Below are positions 31,391 through 36,393 of a stretch of DNA of 36,393 nt, piece by piece. Every line of letters starts with the position of its first letter. Within the stretch, counting starts at the first letter, position 1. Under the pieces are notes generated by a model. That model was given only the letters and a program-made list of their open reading frames with translations, made no database searches and was not told the origin of the DNA. The translations under genes were made by a program, and so were the position numbers. Origin of the DNA: Alkalihalobacillus alcalophilus ATCC 27647 = CGMCC 1.3604 (GTDB lineage Bacteria; Bacillota; Bacilli; Bacillales; Bacillaceae_D); NCBI RefSeq assembly GCF_000292245.2, contig NZ_ALPT02000044.1, positions 1-36,393 of the forward strand, read 5' to 3'.

Positions 31391-31821
31391 GAACATTTTT
31401 TAGAGATCATATAGTGGATGAAGTGACTGAAGAGGTTCTTCAGGAAGGAACGCCGTTAAGTGCCAATGTCCTAAATAACGGCGAGGAACGCACTGAGGAA
31501 GCTCTTCAAATCGGTATGTCGAGCGTCCAAGAAATCCTTCAGTTAAAGCGTCATAAAGAGAATGCTGAAGTGGAAATCAAACAAGTGACTCTCAACAATT
31601 CTCAAGCCTACCCCTTCAATAATTCAAGGGTCACAGTAGCTTTAGGTAAAGAAAAAGTTAATCTCTCATATGAGGTACACTGTGAAGTTTTGAGTTCTTC
31701 AGGAGGAGAAGTCGGAGAATTAAAAGTTACAGATAAACAGGTCAATGGATTCAAAGTAGAGTTTACTGGCAGCGCGAGCCAAGTTGTCATTCGCTATTTT
31801 GTCAGAGGAGGAATGAAATAA
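31387..31821 (+). CDS. Hypothetical tail-fibre-region protein, 144 aa
   Basis: N-terminal ~60 residues are helical (VDEVTEEVLQEGTPLSANVL, ALQIGMSSVQEILQLKRHKE), as in fibre neck segments. The rest is a beta sandwich-like domain (VTVALGKEKVNLSYEVHCEV, GFKVEFTGSASQVVIRYFV). Not assigned to a family. It probably belongs to the tail tip, by position. Overlaps both neighbours. Confidence 0.65.
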   Translation: MRTFFRDHIVDEVTEEVLQEGTPLSANVLNNGEERTEEALQIGMSSVQEILQLKRHKENAEVEIKQVTLNNSQAYPFNNSRVTVALGKEKVNLSYEVHCEVLSSSGGEVGELKVTDKQVNGFKVEFTGSASQVVIRYFVRGGMK

Positions 31822-32159
31822 TGAATGTTATCGAAAAAAACGAAGGTCAGAAAATAGATTTTGAGGTTATTAGCGGTAGTTTGGTGAGTTTCAGAGGTGA
31901 GTTGTTTCTTGATCTCTCTCGTTACGAACGCGATTATGATGTCACTATCGACATTTCGGAGAATCATTTCGGCATGTTGATGATGGGAGTTTCCAATAGA
32001 TATGTCGCTCAAATTGAAATCCCTGCGTGTGAATATGAGGAAGTTGAAATTCCTGAAGAGGAAATCGACGATGATGAAGAAGGTTCTGACAGAACAAAGC
32101 TAGTACCTAAGCCTTTTGATTTAGAGAATGTCACATTAGTTTTATGGGGGATTGAATAA
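31821..32159 (+). CDS. Hypothetical acidic tail-tip protein, 112 aa
   Basis: Beta-rich protein with a very acidic stretch (VEIPEEEIDDDEEGSD) near residues 75-90 and a hydrophobic C-terminus (LENVTLVLWGIE). Family unknown. It directly precedes the retroelement target gene and may be its chaperone or a docking partner on the fibre; this is inference from position. GAGGAGG is upstream of the ATG. Confidence 0.65.
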   Translation: MNVIEKNEGQKIDFEVISGSLVSFRGELFLDLSRYERDYDVTIDISENHFGMLMMGVSNRYVAQIEIPACEYEEVEIPEEEIDDDEEGSDRTKLVPKPFDLENVTLVLWGIE

Positions 32160-32160
32160 T

Positions 32161-33111
32161 ATGAATAACTTTGATGCTTTGAAACTGGCGGTCGAATCAA
32201 TGAGTGGCGGTAAAAACACGGTCGTTTTAGATAATATCGGGATGCCTTCGATAGTTTATAGGGTTCAGAGATTTAACCTTAGTGACATCGAGGCTGGAGC
32301 GCCTAACAGACCTCACGATATGTTCATAGTCAACGGTGAAGTTGTTGACGCAATCGGGATTTCGAAATTCCAAAATATCGTTGTAAATGATCGTGCTTAT
32401 AGTCTCCCTTTAAAGGACCCTCGTGTCTCTATAAATTTCGAGCAAGCTAAGGCTGCTTGTGCTGCTAAAGGTGGAACTTGGCACTTGATGACTACTGCTG
32501 AGTGGGCTGGTTTGGCGTTGTGGAGTAAGAAAAATGGAACGATGCCTCACGGAAATAATGATTATGGTGGAGATATCACTCACAAGCACGAACGAGGGAT
32601 TGAAACTCATAAAGATGGAGATAGGACCGGTCGGGTGGCTACTGGATCAGGTCCAGCTACTTGGTCTCATGACCATACTAATGAAGGTATATTTGACCTT
32701 AATGGTAACGTGTGGGAATGGACAAACGGTCTGAAAATTGTTGATGGAATTGCTCATATAATGCAAAACAATAATTATAATGACCCTGAAAGTCAATGGA
32801 TCAACACTGGCGTAGACATAACTGCTGGAATGACTTCTGGGCAAAGAATTACAGCTACTAGAAAAGGTTCTATCCCTAATGCAAATGATATGTTATGGGA
32901 TGGGTTGGCGATTCCAGAAACTCTTAGTAGCTCTGGTTCAGAAGAATTTGGACAAGACTATTATGCGTTTAATCGCGAAGGTGAGCGCCTTCCGCTTCGC
33001 GGGGGCAGATGGATCGATGACGTGCGTGCTGGTGTGTTTGCCTTGCACCTCGCCCACGCCCGCTCCAACTCGACTTCGAGCGTTGGTTTCCGTTCTGCTG
33101 TGGTTTTGTAA
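32161..33111 (+). CDS. Retroelement-diversified C-type-lectin-fold receptor-binding protein
   Basis: 316-residue tail-tip protein. The N-terminal ~75 residues are a docking domain of unknown family. Residues ~95-316 are a formylglycine-generating-enzyme/C-type lectin fold: KAACAAKGGTWHLMTTAEWA, FDLNGNVWEWTNGL, and the C-terminal LRGGRW ... VGFRSAVVL. Variable residues mapped from TR/VR comparison are 279, 285, 286, 296, 298, 299, 305, 307 and 308, a display patch like that of Mtd and TvpA. It should bind a host surface receptor. Start ATG 32161 is used because ATGGGGG is 10 nt upstream; TTG 32152 touches it. Confidence 0.92.
   Translation: MNNFDALKLAVESMSGGKNTVVLDNIGMPSIVYRVQRFNLSDIEAGAPNRPHDMFIVNGEVVDAIGISKFQNIVVNDRAYSLPLKDPRVSINFEQAKAACAAKGGTWHLMTTAEWAGLALWSKKNGTMPHGNNDYGGDITHKHERGIETHKDGDRTGRVATGSGPATWSHDHTNEGIFDLNGNVWEWTNGLKIVDGIAHIMQNNNYNDPESQWINTGVDITAGMTSGQRITATRKGSIPNANDMLWDGLAIPETLSSSGSEEFGQDYYAFNREGERLPLRGGRWIDDVRAGVFALHLAHARSNSTSSVGFRSAVVL
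32981..33100 (+). repeat. DGR variable repeat (VR)
   Basis: 120 bp at the 3' end of the lectin gene align without gaps to the template repeat 565 bp downstream. Eleven bases differ; ten fall at TR adenines (VR positions 32995, 33014, 33016, 33046, 33052, 33053, 33055, 33074, 33080, 33082). The other is a synonymous G-to-C at 33066. The last 18 bases contain no adenine and are identical, as expected of a homing-initiation region. Confidence 0.95.
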
Positions 33112-33132
33112 TCTGTTATCTGAAAATCTGTT

Positions 33133-33162
33133 AAGGGCTGCGGTAGCGGCCCTTTGCTTTTA
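33133..33162 (+). other. Hairpin after VR with GGTA tetraloop
   Basis: AAGGGCTGC (33133-33141) pairs with GCGGCCCTT (33146-33154), 9 bp including one G-U, around GGTA. It begins 32 bp after VR. GGTA fits the GRNA loop reported for target-site hairpin/cruciforms that aid retrohoming. TGCTTTT follows, so it could also terminate transcription. Confidence 0.7.
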
Positions 33163-33178
33163 AAACATGAGGTGCTAT

Positions 33179-33520
33179 ATGAAACGAGAAGATTTAATGA
33201 TTTTGCAAAAGACATACGACATGATTGAATATGCTTATCTTTGTTTGAAGCAATACCCGAAAAGCGAGAGACATACACTTGCAGCGGAGACCAAAAAGAG
33301 CATGTATGAGTTGTTAAAATTAATTATTAGAGCAAACAAAAGATATTACAAGAAGACGACTCTTCAAGATATTGATGTCGAATTAGAAAATTTAAGGTAT
33401 TTAGTTAGGTTGGGTAATTCTTTGGGTTTTATGCCATTCAAAAAGTATGAACACCTTTCAAGAAAGATTAATGAAGTGGGTCGGATGCTAGGCGGTTGGT
33501 TTAAGTCCATCTCAGAATAA
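33179..33520 (+). CDS. avd: DGR accessory variability determinant (Avd/bAvd)
   Basis: 113-residue basic four-helix-bundle protein that works with the reverse transcriptase in cDNA synthesis on TR RNA. The family pattern is clear: ILQKTYDMIEYAYLCLKQYP, ETKKSMYELLKLIIRANKRY, IDVELENLRYLVRLGNSLGF and the closing YEHLSRKINEVGRMLGGWFK. ATG 33179 follows GAGGTG; ATG 33167 would include it. It sits between VR and TR as in many retroelements. Confidence 0.9.
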   Translation: MKREDLMILQKTYDMIEYAYLCLKQYPKSERHTLAAETKKSMYELLKLIIRANKRYYKKTTLQDIDVELENLRYLVRLGNSLGFMPFKKYEHLSRKINEVGRMLGGWFKSISE

Positions 33521-33829
33521 TTTACATAGGGATTAGGCCATTTTTGTGAGCGCCTTCCGATTCGCGGGGGCAGATGGAACAATGACGTGCGTGCTGGTGT
33601 GTTTGCCTTGAACCTCAACAACGCCCGCTCGAACTCGAATTCGAACATTGGTTTCCGTTCTGCTGCTTATCACTGTCAGAAGTTCAAGGTTCAACGAACC
33701 TTGTTCCAGCACGGATGATAAGGGGTCTAATTCCATGCCGATGAAGGCAAAAAACTTTATTGCTGGTAAGTTAGTTAGTAGTTAAAACGAAGGGTAGCAC
33801 GACCAGTCATCAAGATTATGGAGGACATA
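33521..33829 (+). ncRNA. TR-containing template RNA region with downstream hairpin
   Basis: 309 bp without a convincing gene. It holds TR (33546-33665) and then a spacer to the reverse transcriptase gene. In the spacer a perfect 8-bp stem CAAGGTTC/GAACCTTG with an AAC loop (33685-33703) stands 19 bp after TR. In the Bordetella retroelement the RNA just after TR folds and primes cDNA synthesis, so this hairpin probably belongs to the template RNA. A 16-codon frame (33735-33785) with AAGGGG upstream is also present. Exact RNA ends are not visible. Confidence 0.75.
33546..33665 (+). repeat. DGR template repeat (TR)
   Basis: 120-bp non-coding template for VR. It contains 22 adenines, of which 10 are substituted in VR. 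Most lie in AAC/AAT codons when read in the VR frame, the codons that give the widest amino-acid range under adenine mutagenesis. Confidence 0.95.
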
Positions 33830-34906
33830 ATGAAAAGGCTTGGAAATTTATATGAACAGATAATAGATTATGAAAATTTATGGGAAGCTTATCTCAATGC
33901 CCGTAAGGGCAAAAGGTTTCGAGGAGAAGTCCTTGAGTTTTCGAATAATCTCGAAGAAAATCTGATACAAATACAAAATGAATTAATCTATAAGACATAC
34001 GAGATAGGTCGGTACAGAGAATTTCATGTTTACGAGCCGAAAAAACGATTGATAATGTCTCTTCCTTTTAAGGATAGAGTAGTCCAATGGGCGATATATA
34101 AAGTGTTAGAACCGTATTTTGATAGACAGTTCATATCAGATTCCTTTGCTTGTAGAAAAGGAAAAGGTTCTCAACAAGCTGCTTCTCGGGTCCAGTATTG
34201 GATTAGAAAAGTAGAAAGAACAGGAGCAAGACCATATCATTTGAAGTGTGATGTATCGAAGTATTTTTATCGCATCGATCATCAAGTTTTACTCTCTATG
34301 CTGCAAAGAAAAATCAAGGATGATGACTTGATGTGGCTTTTAGAAAAGATTATCTGTTCTGAAGATGTGAATTTTGGCGTTCCGTTAATGGATCATCAAT
34401 TTGAAGAGGATCGCATAGAGGGAATGGGAATGCCTATAGGTAACTTAACCAGTCAACTTTTCGCGAATCTTTACCTTAACGAGTTGGATCAATTTGTTAA
34501 GCATAAGTTGAAGATTAAGTATTATGCGAGATACATGGATGACATGGTGATTATTGATAACGACAAGCAGAATTTGAATGCAATTTTAGAAGATATGGAC
34601 CTCTTTCTGAGGTTTGATTTGAAATTACTTTTGAATAACAAAACAGCGATTAGACCTACTAGCGATGGTGTTGATTTTGTGGGTTTTAGAATATGGTCGA
34701 CTCATAAAAAGTTAAAAAAGAAAACGGTAAAGAAAATGAAAAAGCGATTAAAGTATTTACAAAAAGCTTATGCAAGAGGCGAGGTTGAACTTGAGCATAT
34801 AAAGCCAACGATAGCCTCATATCTCGGACTGATGAAACATGCCGATTGCCATAAGTTGAAAACTAAATTATTGAATGATTTCGTGCTAACTAGAGGCGCT
34901 CACTAA
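33830..34906 (+). CDS. Diversity-generating retroelement reverse transcriptase
   Basis: 358-residue reverse transcriptase that copies TR RNA with adenine-specific errors. Motifs: palm Asp141 in LKCDVSKYFYRID, the DGR-type motif IGNLTSQ (203-209) in place of the retroviral QGxxxSP, and catalytic YMDD (235-238) in YYARYMDDMVIID. The N-terminal half includes the finger region FACRKGKGSQQAA, and the C-terminal thumb is basic (KLKKKTVKKMKKRLKYLQ). ATG 33830 has GGAGG 5 nt upstream; ATG 33818 would include it. Full length, no disruptions. Confidence 0.95.
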   Translation: MKRLGNLYEQIIDYENLWEAYLNARKGKRFRGEVLEFSNNLEENLIQIQNELIYKTYEIGRYREFHVYEPKKRLIMSLPFKDRVVQWAIYKVLEPYFDRQFISDSFACRKGKGSQQAASRVQYWIRKVERTGARPYHLKCDVSKYFYRIDHQVLLSMLQRKIKDDDLMWLLEKIICSEDVNFGVPLMDHQFEEDRIEGMGMPIGNLTSQLFANLYLNELDQFVKHKLKIKYYARYMDDMVIIDNDKQNLNAILEDMDLFLRFDLKLLLNNKTAIRPTSDGVDFVGFRIWSTHKKLKKKTVKKMKKRLKYLQKAYARGEVELEHIKPTIASYLGLMKHADCHKLKTKLLNDFVLTRGAH

Positions 34907-34929
34907 TGAGTGGCTCTTTTATTTATGCC
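34891..34929 (+). terminator. Probable terminator at end of retroelement
   Basis: AGAGGCGCTC and GAGTGGCTCT form an imperfect stem (one mismatch, one G-U) around ACTAAT, followed by TTTATTTAT. It overlaps the reverse transcriptase stop codon. Confidence 0.5.
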
Positions 34930-34947
34930 TGAAAGGAGGTGATGGAA

Positions 34948-35208
34948 ATGGATAAAGGAACGTTGATTCGGACGATTGTGTTGATTCTAGCTTTAGCGAA
35001 TCAGATATTTGCAATGTTTGGTATCGAGAAATTACCACTTGATGAGGCAGGAGTAACGAATATTGTTGAGCTTGGATATTTGTTATTCTCTGCTGTTTTA
35101 ACAATTGTTGCTGCTATGATTGCGTGGTTCAAGAACAACTATGTAACTAAAACAGGAAAAAAACAAAAAGAAACATTGAAGAAAGCTGGTCTTACTAAGG
35201 CGAAGTAA
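34948..35208 (+). CDS. Holin (phi LC3/SPP1 type)
   Basis: 86-residue class II-type holin with two transmembrane helices: ~4-22 (GTLIRTIVLILALANQIFAM) and ~45-63 (ELGYLLFSAVLTIVAAMIAW). The pattern FGIEKLPLDEAGV and the basic C-terminal tail fit the phi LC3 family. It forms the membrane lesion that releases endolysin. ATG 34948 has AAGGAGGTGA 5-7 nt upstream. Confidence 0.88.
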   Translation: MDKGTLIRTIVLILALANQIFAMFGIEKLPLDEAGVTNIVELGYLLFSAVLTIVAAMIAWFKNNYVTKTGKKQKETLKKAGLTKAK

Positions 35209-35232
35209 CTATTTCAAAGGAGAGTGAAAGTA

Positions 35233-35352
35233 ATGGTGAAACAAACGACAGAATGCGTATTTTGTGGCAAAGAATTGGAATGGAAACAGGAGTTATTCGC
35301 TGAAGGTGGACACGGCGAGCCTGTGTGTGAAGATTGTAAGGGGGATGAATGA
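35233..35352 (+). CDS. 39-residue zinc-ribbon protein between holin and endolysin
   Basis: ATG 35233 with AAAGGAGAG upstream. The product has two Cys pairs, CVFCGKE (Cys8, Cys11) and CEDC (Cys32, Cys35), typical of a minimal zinc ribbon, with acidic surroundings. The stop overlaps the endolysin start (ATGA), so it is translated with the lysis genes. No family recognised; function unknown. Confidence 0.6.
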   Translation: MVKQTTECVFCGKELEWKQELFAEGGHGEPVCEDCKGDE

Positions 35353-36224
35353 TTATGAAGAAAATCAAAATATTCATTGATCCGGGTCATGGTGGTAGTG
35401 ACCCGGGAGCCGTTGGTAATGGGTTGAGAGAGAAAGATTTAACACTTTCAATTGCGAAGGCCTTAAAGAAATACCTTGAACAATACGAAAATGTAGAAGT
35501 TAGATTAAGTCGCGAGGATGATCGAGCCTTAACGTTGAAACAACGAACTGATATGGCTAACGCTTGGGGTGCTGATTACTTCATTAGTGTACATGTGAAC
35601 GCTGGCGGTGGAACTGGTTTTGAATCCTTCATCTGGAATGGTGGAGTTAGCTCTGCGACGATATCTAACCAAAACGTTATGCACAGTGAAATCATGAAGG
35701 AACTGAAAGTCAGGGATCGATTGAAGAAAAGAGCTAATTTCCACGTGGTTCGCGAAACGCGTATGCCTGCCATTCTTCCTGAATTCATGTTTATTGACAA
35801 TGCCTCAGATGCTAAGTTATTAAAAGACCCTGCCTTTTTAAATAAGTGTGCTAAAGGGATGGAAAATGGTCTTGTGGCGATATTTGGATTAAAGAAGAAA
35901 GCGACACCTAAGCCGAGCACGCCGCAACTAAGCAACTCGACGCATACCATTGTGAGTGGCGACACCTTCTACGCTTTGGCGAATCGTTACAACACGACGG
36001 TTGCTGAGTTGCAACGATTAAACCCTAGTGTAAACCCTAGTGCGTTGAGAATCGGCTCAACGATCGTTGTTTCTCCGAACGTTCAGCACCATACGGTGGT
36101 TAGAGGTGATACGGTATCAGCTCTAGGGTTACGATACGGATCAACTATCAACCAGATAAGAAACTGGAACAACCTAGATGCGAAATATACCATCTATGTA
36201 GGTCAGAAACTACGAGTTAAATAA
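35349..36224 (+). CDS. Endolysin: N-acetylmuramoyl-L-alanine amidase with two LysM domains
   Basis: Cleaves the amide bond between muramic acid and stem peptide. Residues 6-180 are Amidase_3: zinc ligands His14 (DPGHGG), Glu28 (LREKDLT) and His82 (SVHVNA), catalytic Glu145 (ILPEFMFIDN). After a Pro/Thr linker come two LysM cell-wall modules (199-242, HTIVSGDTFYALANRYN; 248-290, HTVVRGDTVSALGLRYG). No signal peptide, so it depends on the holin. ATG 35349 overlaps the preceding stop; ATG 35355 is also possible, with AAGGGGG 10 nt upstream. Confidence 0.93.
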   Translation: MIMKKIKIFIDPGHGGSDPGAVGNGLREKDLTLSIAKALKKYLEQYENVEVRLSREDDRALTLKQRTDMANAWGADYFISVHVNAGGGTGFESFIWNGGVSSATISNQNVMHSEIMKELKVRDRLKKRANFHVVRETRMPAILPEFMFIDNASDAKLLKDPAFLNKCAKGMENGLVAIFGLKKKATPKPSTPQLSNSTHTIVSGDTFYALANRYNTTVAELQRLNPSVNPSALRIGSTIVVSPNVQHHTVVRGDTVSALGLRYGSTINQIRNWNNLDAKYTIYVGQKLRVK

Positions 36225-36227
36225 TTA

Positions 36228-36275
36228 AATAAGGCTACACTCCACTATGCGTGGGGTGTAGCCTTATTTTTGTTT
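36228..36275 (+). terminator. Strong intrinsic terminator after endolysin
   Basis: AATAAGGCTACACTCCAC (36228-36245) pairs with GTGGGGTGTAGCCTTATT (36251-36268), 18 bp with one G-U, 5-nt loop, followed by TTTGTTT. Ends late transcription just before the right phage end. Confidence 0.93.
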
Positions 36276-36340
36276 GAAGGACGTTTAAATGGTCTTTAAA
36301 GGACACATAATATTCATTCAAATATACAATATCGAGAGAA

Positions 36341-36393
36341 TGATTTTTCTCATTTTGCAAGTCATTTTTTCTCATTTTGCGAGCCGAGCTACA
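36341..36393 (+). mobile_element. Right end of the transposable phage (transposase-binding repeats)
   Basis: Two direct copies, TGATTTTTCTCATTTTGCAAG (36341-36361, less one base) and TCATTTTTTCTCATTTTGC with GAG (36362-36383), have a 22-bp period, the size and spacing of MuA end sites R1 and R2. The core CTCATTTTGC is identical. Ten bases later the window ends in TACA; Mu-type elements end in CA. The region 36276-36340 is AT-rich with no gene. Confidence 0.7.

Noticed and set aside
33066..33066. Non-adenine TR/VR mismatch as evidence against a working retroelement
   Set aside because: A single synonymous G-to-C difference beside ten adenine-site changes is easily ordinary mutation.

Overview
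This window is most of a Mu-like transposable bacteriophage (a prophage or phage genome) of a low-GC Gram-positive host, probably a member of the Bacillales. The host guess rests on strong AGGAGG-type ribosome binding sites, frequent TTG/GTG starts, PBSX/XkdK-type contractile-tail genes, a DnaD-type replication protein and an Amidase_3/LysM endolysin. Species cannot be named from sequence alone. Every gene I accept is on the + strand. The window opens inside the transposase gene, so the left end, repressor region and transposase N-terminus are missing. It closes at what looks like the right end of the phage (two 22-bp direct repeats, then ...TACA).

Layout. 3-2589: MuA-like DDE transposase and MuB-like AAA+ target-DNA protein. 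2618-8161: early/middle region with small HTH and unknown proteins, a DnaD-like replication protein, a FEN-type 5' nuclease, a Gam-like host-nuclease inhibitor, a GemA-like protein and a Mor-like activator, closed by a hairpin terminator with a second terminator about 110 bp further on. 8319-9442: the Mu-like pre-terminase genes. 9479-9766: a probable DUF2829/Tad2-like (anti-Thoeris) protein. 9762-10277: a gene-free stretch packed with strong hairpins and bounded by two CCA-ending tRNA-like minihelices, read here as a large structured non-coding RNA. 10313-17345: terminase, portal, minor head protein, protease with an in-frame nested scaffold, decoration protein and major capsid protein. 17370-19774: connector and tail-completion genes. 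19776-31085: XkdK/M/N-type sheath, tube and frameshifted tail chaperone, a repeat-rich 1441-residue tape measure, and an XkdP-Q-R-S-T-U-like baseplate set. 31082-33111: small tail proteins and a C-type-lectin-fold receptor-binding protein. 32981-34906: a complete diversity-generating retroelement (VR, Avd, TR, reverse transcriptase). 34948-36224: holin, a 39-residue zinc-ribbon protein and endolysin. 36228-36275: strong terminator. 36341-36393: transposase-binding repeats and terminus.

How it fits together. Transposase and the MuB-like ATPase drive replicative transposition. The DnaD-like protein and 5' nuclease are well placed to help load and run the host replisome on transposition intermediates. 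The Mor-like protein should switch on late transcription, which makes heads and a contractile myovirus tail. The retroelement rewrites adenine-templated codons at the C-terminus of the tail-tip lectin so that receptor specificity can change, and the lysis genes release virions.

The two most interesting parts are (i) the structured RNA bracketed by tRNA mimics directly upstream of the large terminase gene, and (ii) the diversity-generating retroelement with 10 of 11 TR/VR differences at TR adenines. Also notable are repeated Gly-Glu-Met motifs in scaffold and capsid that look like prohead-protease sites, a textbook -1 frameshift signal, and AT-rich direct repeats at the position where Mu carries its central strong gyrase site.
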